A stretch of 64,000 bases of DNA, taken from Opitutus sp. GAS368 (lineage in GTDB: Bacteria; Verrucomicrobiota; Verrucomicrobiia; Opitutales; Opitutaceae). The position numbers were made by a program, and so were the translations under genes. The notes under the pieces are model-generated. The model was given only the letters and a program-made list of their open reading frames with translations. It was not told the DNA's origin and searched no databases. The stretch is from assembly GCA_945903465.1 (NCBI GenBank), contig CAMDOF010000013.1, positions 20,927 through 84,926 on the forward strand, read 5' to 3'. This document shows positions 38,659 through 47,183 of the stretch, one piece after another (the stretch's first letter is position 1; the number at the start of each line of letters is the position of its first letter).

Positions 38659-38718
38659 GTGGGAAAATCAGGTCGAAGGCGTTGCGCGAGATGCCTGTTT
38701 TTTTAATTTACGAATTTT

Positions 38719-38769
38719 GGGTAGAAGGATTTTCGGAGAGAATTTTCCTGCCTCTCAATCTTCCTACCC
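38719..38769 (+). terminator. Possible terminator hairpin after TBDR3
   Basis: GGGTAGAAGGATT pairs with AATCTTCCTACCC with one mismatch and one wobble, and an inner GAGAG/CTCTC stem may extend it. It is followed only by CTTTC, so it may be a processing or stability structure rather than a terminator. Confidence 0.35.
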
Positions 38770-38787
38770 CTTTCAGAATTTAACCCA

Positions 38788-39206
38788 GTGAACCTATCCC
38801 ACCCAATCTCGGATCTTTCGCGCCGGCACCCTCGTCAAGTCGCTTGCGGCGGTGGGGGCCTTGGCGACCCGGCCGCGGGGCCTTTCGGCGGAGACGGCGG
38901 GTGGCAACGCCGGGGTGCTAAAGTATCGAGCGTCCCACGCACGACCGGATGGCGGCTACGCGTTTTCAGATCAGCCGCGCTCGCACCTGAGACCGACTTA
39001 CGCGGTGATCGGGGCCTATCAGTTGCTCGGAGAGATGCCGCCAAACCAAGCCAGGCTGACTGAGTATGTGCGCGCGCACCATCCGCGGGAACTCAAGAAA
39101 CTGGAGCAGGCGCGGCGTATCTTCGCGTTTCAACAAGTGCCGGGGCAAGTCCGAGGGGTCGGCCGGTTACCTGAGAACGAATCGACCAACAGCTACCCGC
39201 GCTGAC
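38788..39206 (+). pseudogene. Broken Tat-signal prenyltransferase/squalene-oxidase-like protein
   Basis: The start MNLSHPIS lies in one frame and the rest of the Tat-like signal (FRAGTLVKSLAAVGALATRP) in another, so there is a frameshift near 38815. The mature part reads RPDGGYAFSDQPRSHLRPTYAVIGAYQLLGEMP and ELKKLEQARRIFAFQQV, the alpha/alpha-toroid pattern of prenyltransferase-like repeat proteins. It then breaks off into unrelated sequence. Only about one quarter of such a protein remains. Confidence 0.6.
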
Positions 39207-39544
39207 CACTTACGTTTCCTCGCAACTCAGCCAGCGCGGCATCGCCTATCGCCAACTGATGCGCGCGGATTTATTTGGAGTTCAGCAAGGCGAGGTGACC
39301 CGTGCGGCGCGGGCCGCCTTCAAGGGCAAGCTCATTGGAAATAGGGGTACACTCCCGAGGACGCGGCCCGGGGCTGGTCTCCGCCGGAACGTTGGCGGGC
39401 GTGGCTTTCGGCCATCCCTACGTGAATAATCCGGATCTAGTTGCACGTGTCCGGACGGGCGGCGCGTTCGTCGCGCCTGCCACCCACACTTTCTACACCA
39501 ACGACACTCGCGGCTATCCAGATTACCCGACCCTGGCAGGGTAA
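39207..39544 (+). pseudogene. Remnant of an old yellow enzyme family flavin oxidoreductase (3' end)
   Basis: The C-terminal third of an alkene-reductase-type protein can be read across a frameshift near 39345: LSQRGIAYRQLMRADLFGVQQGEV, then LVSAGTLAGVAFGHPYVNNPDLVARV and THTFYTNDTRGYPDYPTLAG. The latter matches the usual DLVAFGRPFIANPDLV...TFYGGGEKGYTDYP ending of old yellow enzymes. The N-terminal FMN barrel half is missing. It is joined directly to the prenyltransferase-like remnant. Confidence 0.7.
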
Positions 39545-39872
39545 GTCAGTTCGTTGCCCTTCGAGGCACCGGTTCCGTCTCATGAACGCGCCCGCCATCC
39601 ACCTCGTAACGCCCACCACCAAGTTCAGGGTCGATTTCCACAAACCGGCGGTCGAAATGCACATCGCTCCGAGTGGAGTCACCCTGGCTCTGCACCGGTG
39701 CCTGCATAACCGGATCGATCCATACGCTGGATCTGACCATGCGCGCGTCTCATTGCTCCATTTGCTCCGGCGTCACCCCCTCGCGTGGACGGCTTTCCTC
39801 GATCACGTGCCGAATCGTTAGCCCGAGCTCCGCCGTTCGAAAAAACATGTGGCAGGCTGAGAGTTGCGCGAT
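39545..39872. other. Non-coding or decayed sequence between two remnants
   Basis: Frames on both strands are interrupted and none matches a family I know. It separates the old yellow enzyme remnant from the transposase remnant and may be part of the decayed insertion sequence. Confidence 0.35.
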
Positions 39873-40250
39873 TCAACCCCCAGGTTTCGGCACTCCCTTT
39901 GCGATTTCGCGCGGGCCCTTCGGCAAGCGCAGGCCGAGGTGGGCGAGCACCTGGGCCGTGGCGGGCTCGGGAGTGGCGACCACGCGCCGCCGCAATTCGG
40001 TGGTAAGCTCGCCGCGTTTAACGGGCAGCAGCATGTCCATACTTTTGATGCCGCCGAGGTTTTTGGGCAGTTGGCGGGCGCAGGTGCCCACGCCCTTGGC
40101 GAGCATCCCTTGTTCGAGGGTGCGCCACAGCCCCGCGCGAGGAAGCCCACCAAAATGTGCGCCGGCACGCGCGCCTCGAGCTGATGATAAATGGGGCTCA
40201 GCCCGAGTTCGCTCTTGGCGGTGCGGAAGGCCGCCTCCGCCGGCACCAGC
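39873..40250 (-). pseudogene. IS4-type transposase C-terminal remnant
   Basis: Two frames on the - strand join to give [36 protein letters not shown] (40246 frame), then [42 protein letters not shown] (40262 frame). This is the C-terminal DDE-domain end of IS4/IS1634-type transposases, with the E-x-x-FR-x-x-K-like pattern EAAFRTAK. A frameshift near 40140 and the missing N-terminal two thirds show it is dead. Terminal inverted repeats were not found. Confidence 0.7.
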
Positions 40251-40262
40251 TGAATATAACAC

Positions 40263-40828
40263 CGCCCCAGCCGCTATCGTCCGCTAGGTGAAACCCCGAC
40301 CAGCGCGATCAACCAGCGCGATCAACCGCGCGATCAACCGCGCGATCAAGCTCGGCGGCGATGTGCCCGGGCGCGAGTACGTCGTGGTGCCGGGCAGGTC
40401 GCCCGGACGGTCACCGCAGCCCGCACCGGCTTTCGCGACGCCAACGTTCATCGCGCGGGTGGCCAAGCAGGTGCAGCCGACCGACGTGATTTTTGGGTCC
40501 CCTTTTTCGCACAATCCCCGTTTTTAAACATGCGCGCAAGGGACTCCGCCGTTTTTTCCCGCCCCGCCCCACCCCACCGCCCCCCCCTCCCGAAACCACC
40601 AGGAAGCCGGCGGCCCACCCGGGCTTTTCGATCGGCCCAGTAAACGCGCAGGCACCCGACCCGCGCTCGGCATTCCTCAAACGACACCCCGGATTCCTCC
40701 GGAGGCCCATGTTGACCTATAATCAGCGGGACCACTTGGGGCCCGGCCATTCAAAATAACGCACTTTGTGCCAAATAGGTCGTTTGAGGCTTTGACGACC
40801 ATGAGGAAAGGCCCCAGCGTCCGCCCGA
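40263..40828. other. Intergenic stretch with a short tandem repeat
   Basis: About 560 bp without a convincing gene. It contains four tandem 12-13 bp units near 40300 and a very C-rich run (40555-40585). The plus frame at 40288-40527 is open (79 codons) but its translation is mostly repeat and Pro/Arg-rich. Confidence 0.4.
40300..40349. repeat. 12-13 bp tandem repeat, four copies
   Basis: Two copies of CCAGCGCGATCAA followed by two of CCGCGCGATCAA, head to tail. Confidence 0.9.
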
Positions 40829-41290
40829 ATGAAATCGGTCAAGGTACCCGCGCTCGAGCTGTTTCTTCACGAGATGATCCCTCTCGCGAAGGCCATGGGC
40901 GTGGGTGTCGAGGTGAGTGACGACCGTTCTCTTGTGCTCCGGGCGCCCAAGGAGCAGAACCGAAATTCTCTCAACACCGCCTTCGGCGGCAGCCTCGTTT
41001 CATTGGCGACTCTCGCCGGTTACGGCGTCGTCTGGGAATTAATGAAGAACGAAAAAGGCTCCGAAAAAACCGAATGGAGCATCGTCGTAAAAGAGAGTCG
41101 CGCCGCGTATCGGCGACCTGTCATCGGCGACCTCCGCGCGATCTGTGAGCGCCCCGCCCAAGCTGCCATCGCCGAGTTTAAAGATGCCCTTACGCGCTAC
41201 GGCAAAGCTAAGCTCTGGCTCAGGGCCTCGATCGTCGAGAACGGGCAAACCGCAGTCGACGTGACCGCGGCTTTTGTGGTCTCACGCTGA
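40829..41290 (+). CDS. YiiD C-terminal-domain type thioesterase
   Basis: 153-residue hotdog-fold protein. The pattern LNRNSLNTAFGGSLVSLATLAGYG-like (here NRNSLNTAFGGSLVSLATLAG) and the later KESRAAYRRPVIGDLRAICERP and VDVTAAFVVSR ending match YiiD_C (PF09500) putative thioesterases. The Asn-x-x-x-T-x-F-G-G stretch marks the likely CoA-ester site. Substrate unknown. It stands alone on the + strand with the dUTPase-like gene converging on it. Confidence 0.8.
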   Translation: MKSVKVPALELFLHEMIPLAKAMGVGVEVSDDRSLVLRAPKEQNRNSLNTAFGGSLVSLATLAGYGVVWELMKNEKGSEKTEWSIVVKESRAAYRRPVIGDLRAICERPAQAAIAEFKDALTRYGKAKLWLRASIVENGQTAVDVTAAFVVSR

Positions 41291-41338
41291 ACCCGCCCAA
41301 CGCGGCCCCGACCCGCCCGCGGCTACGGGACCCTCGAT

Positions 41339-41710
41339 TCAAATGTGCTGCGAGTCCGCCTCGTCCTTCTTGACGTAGCCACTTTCCTGACGCTGGTGAT
41401 TCACCGCGTTCTTCTTTAAATAAGCCTGGTAGACATCATCGGCCGTCATGCCAAGGGTCTGCGCGAGCGAAACTAAAAAGTGAAAGAGATCCACGACCTC
41501 GACCTTCGCGTTCTGTTCGTCAAATTTCTGGTATTTCGCCCACCATTTCCACGGCACGCTATCGATGAGTTCGGCCGTCTCCTGCTGCATCGCGCGCGTG
41601 TAGTTCAAAATCCATCGCGCTTTTTCCTCATCCGTGGGCGGCGGCAGGTTCACCCCAATCCGACGGTTGAGCGCATCCTGCATCTGAAAAATTTCTTCTA
41701 ATTTGTCCAT
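41339..41710 (-). CDS. dUTPase-2/MazG-like nucleotide pyrophosphohydrolase
   Basis: 123 residues from Met 41710 (MDKLEEIFQMQDALNRRIG); the ORF-track start adds 12 residues with no family support. All-alpha NTP pyrophosphohydrolase of the dimeric dUTPase type (PF08761): ALNRRIG, WILNYTRAMQQETAELIDSVPWKWW with metal-binding ExxxE/D-type residues, and VEVVDLFHFLVSLAQTLGM with the second acidic pair. It probably hydrolyses dUTP or other non-canonical nucleotides. Shorter than phage or trypanosome dUTPases, similar to bacterial members. Confidence 0.82.
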   Translation of the reverse strand: MDKLEEIFQMQDALNRRIGVNLPPPTDEEKARWILNYTRAMQQETAELIDSVPWKWWAKYQKFDEQNAKVEVVDLFHFLVSLAQTLGMTADDVYQAYLKKNAVNHQRQESGYVKKDEADSQHI

Positions 41711-42076
41711 CCTGCAACCCTGAGCTAACGCGGGAATCGGTGGCAAGTTTTCGCGGACATAAAAGCAGACACCGCCACCGGGCGCCCTTTCCAGCCATCA
41801 GGAAGAAACCTCTTAATGATCGGGGCCCAAATTTTAAAAGGGCCGCCCCCGACAGCATGGCGAACCCCCAGCCCCCTCCTTTTGCACACCCCCGCAAATC
41901 GACGTCTCTAAATTACAGTTGCCCGCTGAGTACTTTTAACCAAGGTTCCGAGATTCCGTGCGTTCGTTGAGTGCTTCACGCGCTCCGAATGCACTTAACC
42001 AACGGCGCTCCTGCCACCGATAGTCGATTCCTCGACCAACGGTGCTCGGTGAGTCGCCTCTTACACAAAAAAAAAC
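41711..42076. other. Divergent intergenic region
   Basis: 365 bp between the dUTPase-like gene and the RGG-rich gene. It holds both promoters. An A-rich run (ACACAAAAAAAAAACATG) directly precedes the next start codon, unlike the C/T-rich leaders elsewhere. No small gene is evident. Confidence 0.4.
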
Positions 42077-43360
42077 ATGTCAGATCAAGATCAGTCTGGC
42101 GCGCCAGCCTCGGCTTCCGCCGACTCGCCCGCCCCGGCCTCCACGACCCCCGTGGCGCCAGTCAGTGCACCCGCAGCCTTCGGATCGTTCGGTGAGAACC
42201 GCGGTTCTGGATTACTACGCGGCAAACGCCCAGCCGTCGCCTCCGCCTCGGCCAACGCTCCGGCAGCTCCGTCCGGTTACAAACCGTCCGCGCTCGAAGT
42301 CATCACGCCGGCATCGGAATACAAAAACCCGTTCACCGGGGAAATCTCGGTAAGCGCACCACGTGCCAACGAGCCGGTCGCACCGGCCGCTCCCGTCGCC
42401 CCAGCGCCCGTGGCTCCGTCACCCCTGGCCGCCGCTCCCGTCGCCCCAGCGCCCGTGGCAAGGGCTGAACCCGTCCCAGCAGCCACCCATGCTTCGGAAC
42501 GTCCCGCGATCAACCAGACTCCGACGGAGCCTGCCACCAAAGCCGAGCTCAACATTCTGCCGCCCGAAAGCTCCAAGCGTCCCGCCGTTCATTGGGAAGC
42601 ACCCGCCGCAGCCGCGCCCAGCCAAGCCCAGCCAGCGCCGCGGACGGATGATCGCCCGACTTTTCAACCACGAAACCGGAGCGAGGGACGCGACGGCCGC
42701 GATGCTCGCCCATATGAGCCACGCGAGGGCCGCCCATATGAGCCACGCGAGGGCCGCCCATTTGAGCCACGCGAAGGCCGCGGTGATCGCCGTGGCGACG
42801 GGCGCCACGACGGGCGCGGCGAGGGCCGCTATGAAGGTCGGGGTGAGAGCCGCGACCAACGCGGCCGGGGCGAACCCCAGGGCCTCGAACCGCGCGAGCC
42901 ACGCCGTGAAGACCGCAAATTTGAACCGCGCTCGAACCAGCCTTACCGCGATCCACTACCCGCGGCCGAACCCGAGAAAAAATCCGTCGGTTTCTTTGGC
43001 TGGTTCAAAGGACTCTTCCGCCGCAAGAAAAAAGCCGAGGCACCGGACACCAACGCCGCGCCTCCGGCGGCTGATGATTCCCGCCGTGATGGACGCTATG
43101 GCGGCTCCAGTAACGACCGTGGTCGCGGCGGCTATCGCGGTGACCAGCGCGGTCCGCGCGATCCCAATGGCCAACAGCAGGCAGGCCGGGGTGAATCCCG
43201 AGGGGAAGGTCAGTACAACGACGAATTCGGCGGCCCGCGCCGCCGCCGTCGTGGCGGCCGTGGCCGTTCCCGCGGTGAGGGTGGCAGCGAGCGCGGAGGT
43301 GACGGTGGCGGGCCGCGCGCCCCGCGGCCAGAGGGTCAACAAGGCGGCGGTGCCATCTAA
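42077..43360 (+). CDS. Low-complexity RGG-rich protein
   Basis: 427-residue predicted disordered protein. Residues 1-200 are Ala/Pro/Ser-rich with repeats of APVAPAPVA; residues about 200-310 are Arg/Gly/Glu-rich with tandem (R/P)-Y-EPREGRP units and RGD/RGE boxes; residues about 310-325 form a short hydrophobic then basic patch (SVGFFGWFKGLFRRKKK); the end is rich in RGG/GRGG. RG-rich tails usually bind RNA, so a role with RNA or ribonucleoprotein is plausible but inferred. No enzyme domain is visible. A strong terminator lies between it and murA. Both strands are open here because of base bias, but the + frame has the plausible start and A-rich leader. Confidence 0.7.
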   Translation: MSDQDQSGAPASASADSPAPASTTPVAPVSAPAAFGSFGENRGSGLLRGKRPAVASASANAPAAPSGYKPSALEVITPASEYKNPFTGEISVSAPRANEPVAPAAPVAPAPVAPSPLAAAPVAPAPVARAEPVPAATHASERPAINQTPTEPATKAELNILPPESSKRPAVHWEAPAAAAPSQAQPAPRTDDRPTFQPRNRSEGRDGRDARPYEPREGRPYEPREGRPFEPREGRGDRRGDGRHDGRGEGRYEGRGESRDQRGRGEPQGLEPREPRREDRKFEPRSNQPYRDPLPAAEPEKKSVGFFGWFKGLFRRKKKAEAPDTNAAPPAADDSRRDGRYGGSSNDRGRGGYRGDQRGPRDPNGQQQAGRGESRGEGQYNDEFGGPRRRRRGGRGRSRGEGGSERGGDGGGPRAPRPEGQQGGGAI

Positions 43361-43428
43361 GCGCCTGAAAGTTTTCCGAGTCTCCTTTCGTTAAAACTTG
43401 CCGAGCGCGCCGATGAGCGCGCATTTCA

Positions 43429-43460
43429 AAGGCGTCCGCATTGCGCGGGCGCCTTTTTTT
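43429..43460 (+). terminator. Intrinsic terminator before murA
   Basis: An 11-bp stem with one wobble (AAGGCGTCCGC / GCGGGCGCCTT) with a 5-nt loop is followed by T7. It ends the RGG-rich gene transcript, 40 bp before the murA start. Confidence 0.88.
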
Positions 43461-43500
43461 GGGTCCCAGCGGAAACCTAAACCACCAAACCTTCACGCGG

Positions 43501-44790
43501 ATGGCCGATCTCATCGTCAACGGCGGTAAGCCCCTTTCCGGGACCCTCACACCCTCGGGTAATAAAAACTCGGTCTTGCCCATTCTTTGCGCGACCTTGC
43601 TCACCGATGAGATCGTGAAGCTGTGCAACGTGCCCGTGATCACGGACGTCGAGAAACTCGTCACTTTCTTTCAGGAGCAAGGCTCCCTCATCACGTGGTC
43701 CAAGGCCGCGGGAACCATGACCATCGACCACGCCCGATTCGATGCTGGCGCGCTCGGGGGTGAACTTCCTTCCGGCATGCGTTCGTCTGTCCTGCTCTTT
43801 GCCCCCCTCTTGCAGCGGATGAAGAAAATCACGCTGCCCAACAACGCCAAGGGCTGCTCGCTCGGTATCCGCGAACTGGATCCCCACCTCGAAATCCTCC
43901 AAAAACTCGGCGCAAAAATTACCCACGACGCTGAGCTCACTCTGCGGTTGAGCGAGAACTTCCGCGGCGCTCGCCATTGGCCCGACTATATGTCCGTGAC
44001 CGCCACCGAGAATTTCGTGATGGCGGCAGCCCTCGCCGACGGTGAGTCCGTGCTGATTAACGCCGCCAGCGAGCCGCATGTGCAGGACTTGTGCACCGTG
44101 CTCATCGCCATGGGCGCAAAAATCACCGGCGTCGGCACCAGTAAGCTCACCGTCGAGGGGGTCGCCCGCCTGCACGGCGGTACGTTTACCATCAACACCG
44201 ACTACCATGAAGTGGTCACGTTCCTCGCCCTCGGCGCCATCACGGGTGGCGAGGTGCGGGTCAACCACTCACTCCCCCACCACTTCGATCTCATGACCCG
44301 CGCCTTCCGTAAGCTTGGCGTCATCATCGAATACGAAGGGGATACCGCCATCGTCCGGAGAAACCAGACCCTCCAAATCGAAACGCCCTTCACCAGCAAC
44401 CTGCTACCGAAAATCGAGGCCGCCCCGTGGCCGTATTTTCCCGTCGATCTCTTGCCTTGCATGATCGCGCTGGCCGTGCGGGCCAAAGGCACCATGCAAT
44501 TTTGGAATAAGGTCTACGAGGGCGGCTTCGCCTGGATGGCCGAACTCTCCAAATTCGGCGCCCACGTCGTCGTCAGTGATCCCCATCGTATCATCGTCTT
44601 TGGCCATCGCCCCCTGAGACCAACCACCGTCGACGCCCCCTACATCATTCGCGCCGCCGTCGGGCTCTACATGGTCGCAGCCAGTATCCCCGGCCAATCA
44701 GTGGTCAAAAACGCGGATACGATCAAACGCGCCCACCCCCATTTCGTTGAAAATCTCCGCAGCCTCGGTGCCGAAGTGGAGTGGAAATAA
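43501..44790 (+). CDS. murA: UDP-N-acetylglucosamine 1-carboxyvinyltransferase
   Basis: 429-residue cytoplasmic enzyme that transfers enolpyruvate from PEP to UDP-GlcNAc, the first committed step of peptidoglycan synthesis. Lys22-Asn23 (SGNKNSVLPIL) match the active-site pair. The catalytic Cys is Cys119 in KGCSLGIRELDPHLEIL, where E. coli has Cys115 in GGCTIG; a Cys there normally confers fosfomycin sensitivity. The Met at 43501 gives the standard MADLIVNGG start; the ORF-track start lies in the terminator. The sequence is rather divergent from proteobacterial MurA, as expected for this phylum. Confidence 0.92.
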   Translation: MADLIVNGGKPLSGTLTPSGNKNSVLPILCATLLTDEIVKLCNVPVITDVEKLVTFFQEQGSLITWSKAAGTMTIDHARFDAGALGGELPSGMRSSVLLFAPLLQRMKKITLPNNAKGCSLGIRELDPHLEILQKLGAKITHDAELTLRLSENFRGARHWPDYMSVTATENFVMAAALADGESVLINAASEPHVQDLCTVLIAMGAKITGVGTSKLTVEGVARLHGGTFTINTDYHEVVTFLALGAITGGEVRVNHSLPHHFDLMTRAFRKLGVIIEYEGDTAIVRRNQTLQIETPFTSNLLPKIEAAPWPYFPVDLLPCMIALAVRAKGTMQFWNKVYEGGFAWMAELSKFGAHVVVSDPHRIIVFGHRPLRPTTVDAPYIIRAAVGLYMVAASIPGQSVVKNADTIKRAHPHFVENLRSLGAEVEWK

Positions 44791-44901
44791 CCCCCCAAGC
44801 TCGCGCCACCCGTCGATCATTTTTCTCGTTCAAAACCCCGCTCCCCCCCCGCCCGCCGCCCGCCCACGATCTCCCTGCCCTCTTGAATCACTCTTCCTAC
44901 C

Positions 44902-45945
44902 GTGCCCGCTCCTGATTCCGCACCCAAGGGTCTTGGCTACATCACCAGCGCACTCACCGCGCCCGTTTCACCCGTTGAGGCCGCGTTGCGCCCTTTGTCC
45001 TTCAGCGACTTCACCGGACAACCAAAAACCGTCGAGCGTTTACAGGTCATGGTGGGCGCCGCCAAACGCCGCGGCGACGCCCTCAACCACATCCTCCTTT
45101 CCGGACCACCCGGGCTCGGCAAGACCACCCTCGCTTTCATCCTCGGCAACGAGCTCGGTAAAAGCGTCCGCGTCACTTCCGGTCCCGTCATCGAAAAGGC
45201 CGGTGATTTAGCCGGGCTCCTCACCAATCTCGAGGAGGGCGATCTCCTCTTCATCGACGAAATCCACCGAATCCCCAAGACGGTCGAGGAATACCTCTAC
45301 TCTGCGATGGAGGATTTCCGGCTCGATATCATGATCGACCAGGGGCCCAACGCTCGCAGCGTCCGCCTCACCTTGCCACGCTTCACCCTCGTCGGCGCCA
45401 CCACCCGCAGCGGCCTCCTCACCGCTCCTTTGCGCTCCCGCTTCACCCTGCAGACCCGCTTGGATTACTACGATCGAGCTACCCTCGAGGGGATTGTCCA
45501 ACGCAGCTGCGGCTTGCTTAAGGTCGCGATCGATGCCGGCGGCGCTCGAGAAATCGCCGCGCGCGCCCGCGGCACTCCGCGCGTCGCCAACAATCTCATC
45601 AATTTTTGCCGCGACTTCGCGCAAGAACGCGCCACCGGCGAAATCACTCAGCCCATCGCCGCCCGCGCCTTGGAGCTGCTCGAAATCGATGCCGCCGGTC
45701 TCGATGAGATGGATAAACGCATGCTGCGGGTCATGGCGGAAAATTATCGGGGCGGACCCGTCGGCATGAGCACCATCGCCATGGCCGTGAGCGAAGAGGC
45801 CGAAACGCTCGAAGAAGTCCACGAGCCATTTCTGATTCAAGAGGGCTATTTACAACGGACCCCGCAGGGTCGCGTGCTCACGGCCAAGGGTTATCACGCC
45901 GTCGGCCTGAAGCCCACCACCGGCGAGCCCGGCCTCCTCTTGTAA
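44902..45945 (+). CDS. ruvB: Holliday junction branch migration ATPase RuvB
   Basis: 347-residue AAA+ motor of the RuvAB complex. Walker A GPPGLGKT at residues 68-75, Walker B FIDEIH near 117-122, sensor [17 protein letters not shown] with its arginine finger region, and a C-terminal winged helix ([18 protein letters not shown]). The start codon is GTG. ruvA and ruvC are not adjacent. Confidence 0.96.
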   Translation: MPAPDSAPKGLGYITSALTAPVSPVEAALRPLSFSDFTGQPKTVERLQVMVGAAKRRGDALNHILLSGPPGLGKTTLAFILGNELGKSVRVTSGPVIEKAGDLAGLLTNLEEGDLLFIDEIHRIPKTVEEYLYSAMEDFRLDIMIDQGPNARSVRLTLPRFTLVGATTRSGLLTAPLRSRFTLQTRLDYYDRATLEGIVQRSCGLLKVAIDAGGAREIAARARGTPRVANNLINFCRDFAQERATGEITQPIAARALELLEIDAAGLDEMDKRMLRVMAENYRGGPVGMSTIAMAVSEEAETLEEVHEPFLIQEGYLQRTPQGRVLTAKGYHAVGLKPTTGEPGLLL

Positions 45946-46038
45946 ACCCCACCGCACCGTCTCCTGCCTGCGCGCTCCGCCGCCTCTTCCGCCCGCCCAC
46001 CCAGCCGCCCGCTCCCGCACGCCACCACTCCCTGCTCG

Positions 46039-46440
46039 CTATCGCGGCGGCAGGTAGCCGGCCCCCGCGAGCACTTCAGAATTTTCACCGCGGCCCCGCC
46101 CCGCGCCTGGCTGGGGACATCTGCTTCCATCAAGGCCAAGATCGCCACCGTCTCCCTCTCCGCCACCGGCGCGACTTTCGTCTGAAAAAAGGCCGCGATG
46201 GCTTTGACCAAGGGCGCCTGGCCGTCGTGTTTCCCCACCCTCGCCCACCTTTGCCCCGCACCGCTTTGCCGCCCCCAACACCTTCGCTCCCGCCATAAAA
46301 TCCTTCGCCGCCGGATCGTATGAAATTTTCGTGAAGGCGACCGCATAACTCGTATCCAATCCCACCCTACCGAGACGACTATCGCCGGACCAGGCGGCAC
46401 CAGCACTTAAAAGGGTCGCGAGAAATCAGGAGACCAAGGG
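46039..46440 (-). pseudogene. Decayed Gfo/Idh/MocA-type oxidoreductase C-terminus
   Basis: Frames joined on the - strand give TSYAVAFTKISYDPAAKDFMAGAKVL, then LVKAIAAFFQTKVAPVAERETVAILALMEA and ARGGAAVKI...VLAGAGYLPPR. The AFFQTKVAPV...ETVAILALMEAAD pattern matches the C-terminal end of Gfo/Idh/MocA family oxidoreductases of this phylum. Several frameshifts and the missing Rossmann domain show decay. Assignment rests on a short stretch. Confidence 0.5.
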
Positions 46441-46688
46441 GTGCTCATCGCCGCCACCATGGGCCCGCCGCCTTCCTCCGCCTCAATCTCAAAAAGCGCA
46501 CCACACCGATACCCTCGCCGGCTTTAAAAAAAACGCCATGCGCCGCTCCCGAAGAAACGTTTCATCCCGCGCACCCGCGTCGCCACATTCCCGGCCGCCC
46601 ACGACCAACCTCCGGCCCCGACCACCCCGAGCGTGATTAAAAAATACGGCTCTTCGTCTTTTCGCCCCCTTGCCACCACTCCGGCGCC

Positions 46689-47150
46689 TATCGCGTGATC
46701 GGGTGGGAAATCCGCAGATCAGCAAAAAAATCCCGCACCTGCCCGCCGTTATGGCCAGAATAAAGCCAACCGTCGGCGTCCCATTCCAAACCGAACGTGT
46801 GCCCCGACCCTTCCGTGAAAATCTCGTAGGCCCGCGTCTCCGAATGGTAGCGCCACACTAGGCGGCCCTCAAAGTAAACCCCCGCCGTTGCCACCTCGAG
46901 CCCAGGTCGCGTGACCCGATTGGAGGTTGGACGACCCTGCCCTCCGTACGGCGAGCCGTCCGGCCCCCAGACCAAGCCGTTTACGACCGAGTGCGTATCC
47001 TCGAGGCCGAAGCCTTGCAGGTGCACCACCGACCGCCCATCCGGGATATCCTCAAAGTTCCGATCGGGATAAAAAGCAGACCGTGCGTATTCATTAACCG
47101 AATACCACTCCGACCCCGCACCGCCGCATGGGCCCTATTCAAACCATCCT
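46689..47150 (-). pseudogene. Remnant of a PVC-type sorbosone-dehydrogenase/heme-binding protein
   Basis: The - strand reads RNFEDIPDGRSVVHLQGFGLEDTHSVVNGLVWGPDG, then GVYFEGRLVWRYHSETRAYEIFTEGSGHTFGLEWDADGWLYSGHNGG. This is characteristic of the beta-propeller domain of PVC-type heme-binding dehydrogenases, which are nearly confined to Planctomycetes-Verrucomicrobia-Chlamydiae relatives. Only about 150 residues remain, with a frameshift near the start. It begins where secA ends. Confidence 0.7.
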
Positions 47151-47151
47151 G

Positions 47152-47183
47152 AAAAACCGCCTGCCACGTTTAGGCCCCGTGGC
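47152..47183 (-). terminator. Terminator overlapping the secA stop codon
   Basis: On the - strand GCCACG pairs with CGTGGC across GGGCCTAAA, then AGGCGG and T5 follow. The upstream arm lies in the last secA codons, so the stop codon sits in the loop. Confidence 0.6.
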
